Source: Oehlia diaphana
Taxonomy: Eukaryota > Glomeromycota > Glomeromycetes > Glomerales > Glomeraceae
Direction of reading: 5' to 3'
NCBI GenBank assembly: GCA_003833135.1
Contig: QZLH01000298.1
Coordinates: 46,205-110,204, forward strand
DNA: 64,000 bases
The notes under the pieces are model-generated. The model saw nothing but the letters and a program-made list of their open reading frames with translations, was not told where the DNA came from and did no database searches. The position numbers and the translations under genes were made by a program. Below, one piece after another: positions 1 through 11,361 of the stretch; positions within the stretch are counted from its first letter, which is position 1, and the number at the start of each line of letters is the position of its first letter.

Positions 1-135
1 CCAATAAGGAATATCAATTGCCGTAAAAGGAGCTGGATAAAAGAGCTTCGTCAACTTTCGGCAGTTATCTTATCTAATGACCATATTGAAGACTATTTAA
101 ATTTTGCTGGAAATGACCTTTTAAATCTATATTAA
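1..135 (+). CDS. 3' end of a gene cut by the window edge, hypothetical
   Basis: Frame 1 is open from the first base to a TAA at 133-135 and reads as coding: 44 codons of mixed composition (several Arg, Trp, Asp, Glu, His) in DNA where random frames fill with stops. The visible C-terminus includes the stretch WIKELRQLSAVILSNDHIED and ends NLLY-like (DLLNLY). The start and any introns lie upstream of the window. I do not recognise the family. Amphipathic helix-like spacing is visible, and nothing points to a membrane or secretion signal. A poly-T/AT-rich spacer follows. Confidence 0.5.
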   Translation, partial: PIRNINCRKRSWIKELRQLSAVILSNDHIEDYLNFAGNDLLNLY

Positions 136-581
136 CTAATACTTAGGACTTAGGGGTAAATGCTAGTTATTTATCAATGTATATTTATAAATAGAATGGT
201 CATATCGATTACACTTGATTGTTTAAGAAAAGAGTAAAAGTTTTAAAGCAAAATAGAATATTATTTTAGAATATCTTGTGACATCATGAAATACACATTT
301 TTGGATTTTTGAATGAAACAGTTGACATCATACAACATATAAATAAATATAAAGTGCAGGCGATTATTGCAATGAATATTCATTGTGGAGTTTAAATTCG
401 ATATAGATCGACCTCGGGGAAATCCGGGAGTTTTTGTGATTTATTCCCATTTTCTATTTATGGTTGTGTGCACAATCGGCGGGCATAACTACTAATTTAA
501 TAATTTAATGTTTATAATAATTTTTTATTTCATAAATTGATTTTTGAATTTTGTATTATTATTTTTGATTTTTTTAAAAAA
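136..581. other. intergenic, upstream of membrane protein gene
   Basis: AT-rich spacer. A GC-richer patch near 395-435 (contains gatcgacctcggggaaat) stands out but has no ORF. A short T-rich stretch precedes the ATG at 582. No RNA gene or clear repeat is visible. Confidence 0.4.
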
Positions 582-1673
582 ATGCGTTTATTAATTGTAA
601 AATTTGGATTTCTTTTAATATTGATCCTACTTGAATTTATAATATACTTCATACCGATACTAGTATCGTGTCTGATTCCTAATTTTTTTATGGCATTAGT
701 TTGGTTTTTTCCATCAATATATCAACTGTATTTACATATATTTGCGGAAAAAAAATGTGATTTGAGAATAAGAATTTATTTGTTCTTATCTTCTCCAATA
801 TTCATTTTTCTTTATATTCCAAGTTTTATATTATTATCTATCGGATACAGTATTCTTATAACTCTAGTATTCCCATTATTAACAATCATGACAAGACCGG
901 AATATTCATTTAGTTCACTTTCTTCAATAGCGGAAATATTCTATTTAATTTTTCATAAATCTAATTATCAAGTAATAGAAGAATCTCCAATATTAAAACC
1001 TTTTAATGAGGTATTAGAATTCACAAATTTTTGTTTTAATTTACATTCCATAAAACTTACAGAAGATAGTTATAAATCATATATTTATGAATTTATTTTT
1101 TCCAAAATTATTATATTATATGATTCAATTATAATATTGATAATTTATGTTTTAATAATTATACCTTATATTCTCGTATTTGCTTTATCCTTGACAACAA
1201 TTATGGAAATTATAATTAGTTTGATTAGTTCAATTCATACAACTTGTAGATTATACGAAAATAATTTAAATGGATTTAAAAAGAATTCTGATTATATTTT
1301 AAAAATTTTTCATTTTATAACAATACTTTGTACACCATTTGTTCTTATATTTTGGATGATGATCCTTGTTATTTATACTATTTCATATAAATTTTTTTGG
1401 ATTACCGCAGTAGCTAATGCATTTTTAACAATATTTAGTATATACAAAAAGAATGGATTTAATAATGTTATAATCTCATATTTGATAATTATTATTAAAA
1501 TATTTCTAACGTTATATAATTTTATTAGTGATTCATTATCATTATCATGTTTAGATATAGAATTAGATGAAATAATATATCTTTTTTTTGGAATTGACAT
1601 TGATAAATTTAGTAAAGATACTTTATATGAAGCAAATAATGTAATAAATTTATTAACACTATTTTTTTATTAA
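582..1673 (+). CDS. polytopic membrane protein, orphan family member 1
   Basis: Single-exon gene of 363 aa. The open frame begins at a TTG at 537, but the ATG at 582, after an A-run, aligns with the starts of the three paralogues in this window (11362-12342, 44409-45395, 58161-59216). The N-terminus holds two adjacent hydrophobic segments (about residues 5-48). A short charged loop follows, ending in a LRIRIYLFLSSPI-like motif, then further hydrophobic blocks near 65-100, 165-205, 240-275 and 290-320, so perhaps seven to eight membrane spans. Shared family motifs are PSIYQLY in the first loop, RPEY followed by Ser-rich SSLSSIAE, SPILKPF, and KNGFNNVI near the C-terminus. I know no domain that fits. 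It is closest to the copy at 58161 (shared SPILKPF). Function unknown; membrane location is inferred from hydrophobicity. Confidence 0.75.
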   Translation: MRLLIVKFGFLLILILLEFIIYFIPILVSCLIPNFFMALVWFFPSIYQLYLHIFAEKKCDLRIRIYLFLSSPIFIFLYIPSFILLSIGYSILITLVFPLLTIMTRPEYSFSSLSSIAEIFYLIFHKSNYQVIEESPILKPFNEVLEFTNFCFNLHSIKLTEDSYKSYIYEFIFSKIIILYDSIIILIIYVLIIIPYILVFALSLTTIMEIIISLISSIHTTCRLYENNLNGFKKNSDYILKIFHFITILCTPFVLIFWMMILVIYTISYKFFWITAVANAFLTIFSIYKKNGFNNVIISYLIIIIKIFLTLYNFISDSLSLSCLDIELDEIIYLFFGIDIDKFSKDTLYEANNVINLLTLFFY

Positions 1674-2759
1674 AACAAAAGATTATTAATAGTGATAAAT
1701 TTTATGTAATTTATTTCATGAATGATTTTATAAAAGACGCAGATCATTTCGTACTGATTGATTATTAATAACCAGTACTCGAATTAGCTAGGTTTGTATT
1801 GTAATATATTAATTGTATAATCCTCTGTCATACTAATTTTTGAAAATTGCGAATGATTAGCTGAGTTTATAAGATCGGGAATCTCGTTTACTTATTTCCT
1901 GATATAATCCAGCCGAGAAATCTCTAATTATAGTTAATATTTAATGAGTGACACGCTCCAGGGATTACCCATTTATTTCCAACTCCCCATGAAATAAATA
2001 ATACTTATTTATTGGATAGTTTTTAGTAAGAATTCTGCTAGCTGATGGTTGATCATGATTAGGTAAGTCTATTGGCGTAAGAAAACTTGTTTGACAAGTT
2101 GTCACCAGCTGCTAAGGACAGAATAATTAGATCTGGTTGGGTCAAATCCGACCGGATTTTTTAGTCATATTGTCGATTAATTCATTAAATTTGTATTTTC
2201 TCAACTCTGTATCACTTCACAACATAAATTTTATTAATGTATAAAATCATATTTGTATAAACATAAATTGTATGATGGAGCGATAATGCGATATACTAAC
2301 GATACATGGCGCGCTACAAGTTGATCCATGGAATAATTTTACATTATAAATATCCTTCAATATTGAGTTACTACAGAGCGCCGAATGAGGCAGTCATATT
2401 AAAATTATAAACCATTACCTATTGATCGTAAAATATTCTTTTTTATTAACTGTCATCACCTTGTGATTAACGTGAATTGGTGCAACAGAAGCGTGCAACA
2501 TTTTATAAAAATATCCTTGCGCAAATGTGCAATGAAATAATAAATAAAGAACGAATTTTTTTTAAACCATTTTATATTAAATTGTCTTTCTTTCAGAATA
2601 TTGTCATTTTAACATTAAAGTAACTTATATTAATTGTTAATTTTCCCGAGAAAAATGTTTCACAAAAAAGTAGGTAAAAAAATTGATTATCGCAACTTGT
2701 AACAAAGTATTAGTCGATAATAAAAAAAAGGAGTTTTTATTTATTATATATGTTGTGCT
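1674..2759. other. intergenic, no gene seen
   Basis: AT-rich spacer with scattered GC-richer words (near 1860-1990 and 2100-2160) that look like remains of repeats. No open frame worth reporting and no tRNA fold seen. Confidence 0.35.
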
Positions 2760-2965
2760 GAGGAGAATTATCGGTGTCTTTTAGCTAATTCTGTTCTAAC
2801 TTCGCAACTCTGATCTTAAACTTAGGATTATATTGTTTTAGTTCCCTGACTTTAGACTTGTGCCTGGTGCTTCTTTTATTATTTGTTTAGCCCCACATCC
2901 TTAGCCTCAAGCTCAGGAATTTGTTGTCTTAATGAATCAATCTCAGATTGCATGTTCGATATTTT
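2760..2965 (-). pseudogene. relic of a coiled-coil protein
   Basis: On the minus strand an ATG at 2953 opens a short frame reading MQSEIDSLRQQIPELEAKD, then a stop near 2880. Beyond the stop another frame continues with the coiled-coil-like words KIRVAKLEQN and DTDNSP. Leucine and charged-residue spacing is that of a heptad coiled coil. From memory of the lineage, proteins with EIDSLRQRISELEAE-type leaders are common in Rhizophagus; that likeness is knowledge, not a search. The piece is broken by stops and a frame change, so it is a decayed fragment. Confidence 0.4.
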
Positions 2966-3663
2966 ATACAAAATGGAAATAATTCAAAAGTTAAACATGA
3001 GGACAAATTATCACGAAATTACACTACATAAATTTGTTTTACAGAGTGAAATGGCGTTTCCATACTAATACCTGCTAGTGTTTCATTCATCTAAGAGCTA
3101 ACTATATACTATAACACTACATCCCAACATTGAATTTCAATCATTGATATCTGGAAAGAATAAAATAAAAATCGTCAATTATATAAGACAAGAGATTACA
3201 AACAATATCTAGCGTCATATTTTTAGCACTCCTATGATTCCATTAAGGTCTTCATGAAAAATTGTCATTAATTTGATCGTGAGTAATCTTACATCACAGA
3301 GAGTTACTGCAAGTACTTATAATTTGGTCACTTGAATGGAAAAGTAATTGTTATTTAAATAAAAAAAAAATTAAAACAAATTTTATACTTAATTCCCAAA
3401 GATAGTTATTAAGAAAATGTAACAAAAAAAATTTATTCTTAAAACGTGGCAAATTAAAATTTTTATAAGTGTGGCTTATACATCAAAAAAAGAGCTTAGA
3501 CATGTGATTTTTGATCATGTGATTTGTTATATACGGCACAACACCGTGTGTTAAATAGCGGAATTCTATTTTGAAAGATGCCTATTACAATGACTACAAA
3601 TTTTTTATTATCATTTGAATTTACATGTTATTATGGAGCTAAAATTTTTAAGTAACTTAAGAC
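2966..3663. other. intergenic, no gene seen
   Basis: AT-rich spacer with several A-runs (3361-3376, 3424-3431). Nothing supportable in it. Confidence 0.35.
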
Positions 3664-4258
3664 ATGAAAGTCTGTAGAAATAAAAAGATGTCTAACGTGA
3701 GTTACTCCATATCAAAAAAGGATCAAGAAATCATCAATGATCCAAACGTATTCTTACGCAGAACACCTCCTTCTGATAATGATTCACACACCACCATGAG
3801 CCAAAGTAAGTAATAATATAACAATTCAACTAATTATGTTACCAAAAAAACATATTCTCTTCTCTAATGATCGCATATCTATTATTATGGTATGAATTTA
3901 GAAATTTCACTTAAAATTTTAAAAATTTATGTCACATTACAATCAACATTTACTACGTACGAAAATTTAAAATAATTTTGTATAAACTTTGAATTTTGTA
4001 CAACTTTGAATTTTTCGTCTGATTTAAAGAACCGGATTATTTCAAACCCAGGGGCCAGGGTACAGTTAAAGCAACGGTTAAGGAACTTTCTGAGTTAAGT
4101 ATGATAACGGAAATTAATTACCGTACTGCCCAACGGGGAGTAATAGTAAAAAAAAAATAACTTTGAAAGATTTAAAAAGGAATCATCTATTTTGGTTGAA
4201 AAGATTAATAGTCAAAAAATATTGCAAATTTGATCACAATTACGGTGTAAATTATTAG
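3664..4258 (+). CDS. small two-exon hypothetical gene or recent pseudogene
   Basis: An ATG at 3664 (or the in-frame ATG at 3688) opens a frame reading through RRTPPSDNDSHTTMSQ to a GTAAGT donor at 3806. A plausible acceptor at 4028-4029 joins in phase to a second frame beginning KPDYFKPRGQGTVKATVKEL and continuing through YRTAQRGV. That frame stops at 4158-4160 just after a run of ten A (4148-4157). One base earlier or later in that run, the frame stays open to a TAG at 4256-4258 and is strikingly coding-like (ITLKDLKRNHLFWLKRLIVK). The gene is therefore either a short protein of about 90 aa or a longer one broken by a homopolymer indel or sequencing error. The intron would be 224 nt, longer than its neighbours. 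Family not recognised; the product would be basic and soluble. Confidence 0.4.
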
Positions 4259-4684
4259 TCAACATTTATTTTTAAAGGTCCGTCCGAGTACAGATTAATT
4301 TACTATATAGTAAAGATGACTCATATATCAAACAAACTATTAGTCATGGATATTAGACATACCACGTGACAAGAAAATTATATAAAAAGGGTCTCTTCCT
4401 AACAAAAAAAGCCACACCTAGTAAAAAACTCTCCTAACAAAAAAAAAAAACTCTAACAGATAGGATATTCCATATAGAAAATATGAACAAAAGGTTAATA
4501 ATAATTTTGTTTCCGAGTTCTAAACTCTCCTAACAAAAAAAAAGATGACAGGACGGTCCATACGAATAACAAAAGGCTTTTATGGATAATAACGTTGCCT
4601 CCGACTAATCTAACAAATGTTACTGTTTACTGGAATTTTAAAGAGGTGGGTAAAAAGTATTCTATAACCCACTGGCCATAATCC
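4259..4684. other. intergenic with short direct repeats
   Basis: Holds repeated copies of a ctctcctaacaaaaa-type word (near 4393, 4428 and 4526), a TATA-like tatataaaaaggg near 4380, and two A-runs. No open frame of note. Confidence 0.4.
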
Positions 4685-5050
4685 TTGACTGCACACCGCG
4701 AAAGCAACGTGCGAAGGTTTATGAGGGCTGACCGAACGGCTTTAAAGGGTTGCAAACAGATGACTGGGGCCCATCATACGAGAACCCACCCCAAGGTTAT
4801 ATCTTTGAAAGTGGAGCCTTGGTTAAGGTACCTGAATATAAGTCATCAGGTTCAAATTCACCGTCTTGAAGATATGGTAGTTGGTCTGTCAAGTGCTCTG
4901 GAGCCACTCTTGCAAAGGATCTGATGGTCATAATAGAGAACATAGATGGTGGTGAAGGATACCATGATATACACAGTCACTCCCGAAATGTATGCTTATC
5001 CCTAAGGTAGTTGGGTTATGGTGTACAACCACTTGTCAAAATGGTCACTG
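4685..5050 (+). repeat. GC-richer island with tRNA-like boxes, possible SINE
   Basis: This stretch is clearly richer in G and C than the DNA around it and has no convincing coding frame. Around 4812-4865 it carries a word resembling a pol III A box (tggagccttggttaagg) and, about 38 nt on, ggttcaaattc resembling a B box. The flanking bases do not fold into acceptor and T stems, so it is not a tRNA. A tRNA-derived SINE or another dispersed repeat fits best, but copy number cannot be judged from one window. Confidence 0.3.
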
Positions 5051-6761
5051 TTTACAATACCATTTTGGTGTTCACTATTATGGCCTGAAGTGAATGAGCT
5101 AGAACTAACAAAAGCTTTCAATGTTAATTTATAGGAATCAACTGTGGAATGGCATGAGTGGAAAGAAAAGCAACAAACTTCAAGAAATTAAATTGGTTCT
5201 TAGTGCTTCAAATCTTTTCAGTTTACATGTTTTGTTATTTTATGTTACCACATAAGTGGTTGACTGACCACCCAACTATTGCGTATTCCAATCAAAATAA
5301 TAATGGCTAATGATAATATAATTTCTCTTAGGGAACATTTCATCTTTCAAAAAATGTGTTCTGGTGAAAGATTTAATTAACTAAAAACAATAAGATGATA
5401 ATAAATTTCATTTTTTTTTAAAAAAAAAGCAAGAAAAATAGTAAACACGAACTTTTATTAAATTTACGTGTTTTAAGTTTTTATGTAGATCAGGATCCAA
5501 AATATACGATGAACATCTAAATCTATTAATTATATACTGTAGGTTATTAAATTGGCCTTGTCCTATTAAAGTTTAAGTGGTGATCAATATCAACGACCAG
5601 ACGGTCAATCGTACGATCAGATCACGAGAGAATTACGTAACATTAGTTCTCATTTTTATAAATATCTGAGAATCATAGAATTGCAATTTAATGAAAACTC
5701 ATATTAATCATTTTTTCAACGTACTAATTACAGTTTTTTACTATTTTTTTTTTTTTAATATTATTTGATGTATTTCGTCATAATAACCATCAATCAAGAT
5801 CTTATCTAAGGAAAATGAAAGTCAAACCTGAAAAAAAGAATTATTGTGTGTGGAGATAGAATATCATAGTTTTAATATTTTGCATAGAATCAAATGTTGT
5901 ATATTATGTATATTAATTCTTTTTATTTATTTTCGCATTCACGAATCATAGTAGAATTCAGATATGATATAATGCACCAGATTTCGTGGCATATCTATAA
6001 AGCCGGAAAAATTAATTAGCATCATGATGATGCTCTTCTAGATTATTCTTTGGGAATATACTTGCTCATTTAATGACGATGTAAATAATGGTAAGTTTGA
6101 TTAAATTTATTAATTTTTTCGCTCTTGCAAAGGCGGATAAAAGGATTTGCTAAAGCTTTACCTTTTTATATAATTTGCAGTGAGAAGGATCGGTTTTGGA
6201 ATCAATCTTTGAAGGAATATGATCGCATCACTAAAATATGATCATCAGACGCTCCTTAATTTATAATAGATTCTATCCTAATCAACGGTTAAATCATTAG
6301 ATCTATGGTAGAGCTTTCCGAAAATAGACTAGCAGTCTACAATGCGGATGTCATATATTATGCGATATCGAGCTACTAAATAATATGAATCTGGTCGAAT
6401 TGTTTAAGATGTTTCTATATTATCGCTATGTGCTAAAGAAATATTTACAAAGAAATAATTTACAGGCAGTGGTAATAAAGATGAAGGGTTATTGAGAATC
6501 CGTGCAATAAATTAAAATGAACTATTTACGATTCTGCCTGTTATTGCTTCAGAAAAAACTAAAAATGGTAATTTGTAAGGTCGTATCAGTCTGTGTAATG
6601 ATACACTGTATTATTTAGTATAATCTTATAAATGTTAGATACCAAGTTGCAGTGCAATTATTTTTTTTAAATTGAAAAAATGACACCATATGATTAAATA
6701 TGGCTCATATTGATATTATATCTTTCAAGCCAAATGGCCTAATTTTTGTAATACTGTAACA
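5051..6761. other. intergenic, no gene seen
   Basis: AT-rich DNA with homopolymer A/T runs (5411-5428, 5742-5757). Some mixed-composition stretches (6180-6320) look like worn repeat sequence. No supported gene. Confidence 0.35.
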
Positions 6762-7130
6762 ATGTTTCAGCTTTTGTTCTTACATTTTTTTACTGTACCT
6801 ATGATGTTATCAGAAGAAATTTTGAACAAAATTTGGCATGGAAATTACGGGAAAATTCCATACACACACTGGAGAATGAATACTTGGGAACTATCCTACT
6901 TTAAAACATATTCTGATGCAATATCTAAGTAGAAGTTGCATAATGATTTAGATAATAAGCTTGATATTTTAACAAAATACCTAAAATCAGGAGCAAACAA
7001 AAGTAATAAGACTTTGGTGTTAAAGCATCAACTAAAAGTTAGTAGTGTTTTTATATTTAAAACATTAATAAGAAATAGTAAGTGTATTATACCATGTGCT
7101 AATGCACGTGCTGGGAAAGAAGGGCGCTAA
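6762..7130 (+). pseudogene. coding-like frame broken by one stop
   Basis: From an ATG at 6762 (further in-frame ATGs at 6801 and 6804) the frame is open and coding-like, with words such as EEILNKIWHGNYGKIPYTHW and MNTWELSYFKTYSDAISK. One TAG interrupts it at about 6930, after which it continues in the same frame through DNKLDILTKYLKSGANKSNK to a stop at 7128-7130. One in-frame stop in about 120 codons suggests a recent pseudogene, or an exon pair with an unrecognised intron. I do not recognise the family. It lies just upstream of the nuclease gene in the same direction. Confidence 0.3.
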
Positions 7131-7267
7131 GATAAAGAGCTTCTTTGGCTTGCATATCTTACCATGAGGTTCTTTGTTTAAGATCTGCCAGTTCTGTAAG
7201 AGGAGCCAGCTATATACCTTTCTTATAATAAGGGATCTTAAAACTTTTTACTTTCTATTACAGAAAT

Positions 7268-8349
7268 ATGGAAAAAAGTTTAGCAAAAAAAAAACTTAAC
7301 TCATAACCCTACTCCTATTTCTGCTAAAAGTGGTAATATTAATGAAACAAATAGTCAAAACTTAACTCTTAGTTCTGCTACTCTTTCAATTCCTATTAAA
7401 AAAAGTAATATTAATAGAAATGGCAACCTAAAGAAAAGTCTTAAGCTTAGTAATGAAGCCTCTGCTAGTAGGTTTTAATTTATTTCTTGTATTTTAATAT
7501 ATTGAACATTATAATTAGTTCTTATAAATTTTCAGAAATTTCTTTAAGAGAGATTATTCAAAATACATTACCAAATCTGGTTTATCCTCAATTAAGACAT
7601 AATAAATCAGATTCAAGTATTATATCTGTTGAACGACGGTTTCCTGATAAGATTTCAATCTGGAAGGATTTTAAAGAAAAAGTGCAATTATGGAAATCAG
7701 TATGTGTTGATAAGAAATACAAAAAACCAATATTTGGATCACGTATCATTACATGTGAAAAAGATATCTGGACTGCATCAGAAATAAATATTCATGATAT
7801 TTTGACACCACTAGATAGATCAATTTGCTTTTTAGATGGACGTGCTTTGAAATATATAGCTGGGGAACCAGATTTCATAGTAGTTGATGAAAATTATAAA
7901 GTACTTATACCCTTTGAATATAAAACACAATGGGTTTTAAAAGTACCATTTAATAAGAATATAGTGGAACTTTATCTTCAAGAAAAAGGTATTCGAGAGA
8001 GGAAATTTGTAGGTCCAAAAGAAACTTCAGCTTATAATCCCATAAATCAAGTTTATGGATATATGTGTGCAAATAGATTATGGTAAGAATTCAAAGAATT
8101 TATATCTTCTACATTTTATATTTAAATTTATAATGAAAAACAAGTAATTTTTATAGTTATGGAGTTTTATCAACATTTGATCAAACATGGTTTCTTAAAA
8201 GAGGAATAATAGGGAATCATGGATGGTTGCAAGTATCAGATGTTATTACCAATACATCAACAGATCCTACACTACTTAAATCAATTGCCTATATAATTTC
8301 TATTGCTTCTAATGACTGTTATTCACCATTTATTGAAAAACCTTTATAG
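7268..8349 (+). CDS. PD-(D/E)XK (RecB-like) nuclease-fold protein, Crinkler/kinase-associated type
   Basis: Exons: an upstream one ending at 7467, then 7536-8082 and 8157-8349, with introns of 68 and 74 nt in consistent phases. The joined frame is open from 7299. An ATG at 7268 precedes a ten-A run that puts it out of frame, so the start is unresolved and a one-base error is possible. The N-terminus is a low-complexity Ser/Asn/Lys region. The core shows the fold's signature in order: GEPDFIVVD (metal-binding Asp), PFEYKT (Glu-x-Lys) and NPINQVYGYM (QxxxY motif), then YGVLSTFDQTWFLKR. Family knowledge: in Rhizophagus and other fungi this restriction-endonuclease-like domain often precedes a protein kinase domain in Crinkler-related proteins. 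Here the frame ends at TAG 8347-8349 with no kinase after it. DNA cleavage is only inferred from the conserved residues. Confidence 0.65.
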
Positions 8350-9946
8350 TGAAGAGTTACTATCTACTGAAATTTTATTTTTATAAGAATCAAATGCCAT
8401 AACTAGAACAGATTATAATTAAAGTTATTTAATTCTTCTTATTGCTATATTTGAATATGAATATTTTATTAAAAATTTTTACTTTGACACTTATGTTCGA
8501 TGAATAAAGTCAAATTACTAATAGTATATATTTATATATATGTATTCTTTAATAAAACTAAAATACTAGTCCAAAAAGAAAATGGTTTTATTATATTAAA
8601 AAGGATTATTTAACTTTTTAAGTTTTAATAACAAATAATTTTGTAACAGTTAATTATAATAAATTATTAGCTTTCCATATCAGAATTTCTAGAACTTAAA
8701 CTTCATAACATTCATGGGTTGGAATCATTAATTAAAAAAACTAAAGGAACTATTTTACAAGTCATTAATAATAGTGTTAGATCTGCTGAAAATACAGAAA
8801 TGTTAATTCCTAATAATTTTCCAATATTAAATGAAATTTTTGTAGAAATTTATGTGATTAGTCTGAATTCTTTTTATGATAATGATAATGATATTGGGAT
8901 AAATTATTAAATAATTTTCTCCAAAATCTTATATATTAGAATAATGTATTAGTTTTAATCACATTCAGTATATACAGTATAATAATATATTGGTATATTT
9001 ATAATAAATTCTACCATTAATATAATATCATTTAACTTGAAATTCTCAGAAAAGAAACGTTAAATGTAGTCTTACCGGTATTTCAATTGTATTGGATAAA
9101 AGTAATTTAAAGATTTTATCGTTTCATGAATACATTAAAATAATATTCACTTTAAGACAACAACCTACATATAAGAATGAGGCCATTATGTTGGAGAACT
9201 TTTTTCAGACTTGAAAAAAGTAGTCATGATTCGAGTCAAGTGAGCTAATTGCTTGGAATACATAGTCCGAACATTAATATTGAATTCATTCTTTGTAGGT
9301 TCCTGACTAAAGTTACCAAGCTATGTGATAAGTTAAATAAAAATAGTCATAATCACTAAGAAAAAATGAATTTCTTTAATTATTAACAATTTATTTAGTT
9401 ATTATTAAAAAAAACCATCACGTCGCCAACGATATTTTCAAGATCATTAATCTATTTCAGTAATTATGATCTAACATTGCTTAGTTAATTAAATAAATAA
9501 TAATGCTAATAAATGAATAAATACACTGGATCATCCATTCCATTAGGAAAATCCAAATATATTAAGAATTTACACAGGCAGTCTCTATAAACCGAACCTT
9601 TGAAAAACTTAAAGCGGAATCTTTGATATATAGTATCATCTGGAACGGATTATTAATAGCACAATAATAAATTTTATTTTTCGATTTTTCGATATATTTG
9701 ATATTGGATTTTACCCAAGTGGATGATTTTCACAATTTTTTTTTATTAATGATCGACTTAATTTTCTATTTAGAAGCGCTTTGTGTTCCTATGAAGCGCC
9801 AAAATGCAGGGTAGTTACACTGGATTTTTGATCTTTGTAGTTTTCCAAATAAAGTATACTGTCATTCAAACATTACGTAAACCATTAAATAAATCTGCAA
9901 AATATAAAGGTAAAGTTCCTTAATTTTTTTGAAAAAATTAATCAAA
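8350..9946. other. intergenic with one short coding-like frame
   Basis: At about 8674-8910 (+) a frame is open after an acceptor-like atatcag. It contains LELKLHNIHGLESLIKKTKG and ends in an Asn/Asp-rich tail with a stop at 8908-8910. It could be a last exon or relic; no partner exon is clear. The rest, to 9946, is AT-rich with no gene seen. Confidence 0.3.
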
Positions 9947-11257
9947 ATGCAATTTATTCCACCTGAAATCTTTACTAAATTCTGCACTTTTTTATCACCA
10001 AATGATTTATTTACACTTTCTCAAGTTTGTCGCAAATTTCGTGGATATTTATATGCACCAAATTCCTTTTCCACTCAACAAATATGGAAAACATCTCGTT
10101 TACAATTTATGCCAAAAGAAGACATGCCTCCACCTGAAGGAATGAGTGAAGAAAAATATGTTAGATTATTGATTACTGAACGAGGTTGTCAAATTTGTAA
10201 AAAAACTAAAGAATGTAAAATTTATTGGGAATTTGAAGTTAGATGTTGTGAAAAATGTTTTTTGAAAAAAACATCAAGGTAAGTTTAATAAAAACCTTCA
10301 AATAATAAAGTTTGTTTACAATATTGCCAATGAGATTAATTTTTATTTTTTTTTTCTAAAAAAAATAATAAATAAAATATTAGTTTGTTTAGATTGGTTA
10401 CTGAAAATAAGTATTCATACAAATTTCTTAGTATTATGCCATGCGTCCGTGTTCATAAATTACATTATTGGAAAGAACAAATAGATTTTGTATATTCTCA
10501 ATATTGTGGTTTATCAAGAGAAAATTTACAGACTTGGTTAAATGATAGAAAACACATGTTAGATTCTTTGATAAAATATGTTGAACAACGTGAATCCAAA
10601 GAAACAAATTTTAGACATGAATTTGAAGAGGATCATTCTATAATATTAAATTTTTTTAGTAGCCTTCCTCAACCTCTACCTTCTGATCCGCCTTCTTATC
10701 CACTACAATTTCCGCCTAAGAAAATAGTCCGGCGTCATAATAATGAAGAAATTAACGTTGATATTCTCTTTAAAGAAATCGATATGCCTTTACCTTTACC
10801 TTTATCTATTCAATCTGCTCGAGATATATCTGCTCAATACATACGTTTTTATTTCAAATCTAGAAAAAGTAACCCTTTCATTAAACTTTTAATTCCACGT
10901 AGAAGAAAACCTTTCATTATTCCACTTAGAAGAAAACCTTTCATTATTCCACTTAGAAGAAAACCTTTCATTGAACCTTTACCTTTAAGAAATAGACCGT
11001 TTTCTATACTTCATAGGATAGAGCAGAGGTATGAGAGGGAGAAAATGAAGATAGAAAATTTTGACAGTTTTGCGTATTTGTGGAGTGATTATTTTATATT
11101 TTGTTGTCTCTATGAACATGAAGAGAGATGTATGAGTGAGGACAAGAGAGAGAAAAAGAGGGAGAGAAATGGAGAGAGAAGGAAAAGAAAAGATTTTATT
11201 AAAAACGAAAAGAAAGATAAAAATTTTAAAAATAAACTCTCTTATAAATATGGTTAA
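9947..11257 (+). CDS. F-box protein with Cys cluster, YG-tail family (copy A)
   Basis: Exons 9947-10278 and 10384-11257 with a 105-nt GT-AG intron in phase 2; 401 aa. The ATG at 9947 is preferred over an upstream TTG because it starts MQFIPPEIF like its paralogues. Residues about 3-45 form an F-box (IPPEIFTKFCTFLSPNDLF, LSQVCRKFRGYL). A MPPPEGM linker follows, then a Cys cluster (GCQICKKTKECK, RCCEKC) likely to bind zinc. Exon 2 has the family's YWKEQIDFVYSQY and WLNDRKHMLDS region. This copy then has a unique insertion of nine-residue repeats (RRKPFIIPL) and a Lys/Glu/Arg-rich stretch, before the conserved basic end SYKYG. Family role: substrate adaptor for SCF ubiquitin ligases through Skp1. 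F-box proteins with this CxxC-rich segment are also common in basidiomycetes. It is convergent with the membrane protein gene that starts 105 nt downstream. Confidence 0.8.
10901..10978 (+). repeat. in-frame 27-bp minisatellite, about three units
   Basis: Units at 10901-10927, 10928-10954 and 10955-10978 are nearly identical and encode RRKPFIIPL inside the F-box protein. The period keeps the frame, and no other copy of the family in the window has it. Confidence 0.8.
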
Positions 11258-11361
11258 TAATATTAAATCTTATATAGCAACTTTATTACTGAAATTTAAT
11301 AAAATCAGTATTATTTAATAAATGCATAATTTTTACATTTACTTTTTAAGTATTACAATTT

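Noticed and set aside
537..582. TTG-initiated extension of the first membrane protein (similar TTG/GTG extensions at 9929, 50614 and 63952)
   Set aside because: In each case a nearby ATG aligns with paralogues or the domain start, and non-ATG starts are not expected as the default in a fungal nuclear gene.
4812..4880. tRNA gene from A-box and B-box-like words
   Set aside because: No complementary acceptor or T stem can be formed; kept only as a possible SINE.
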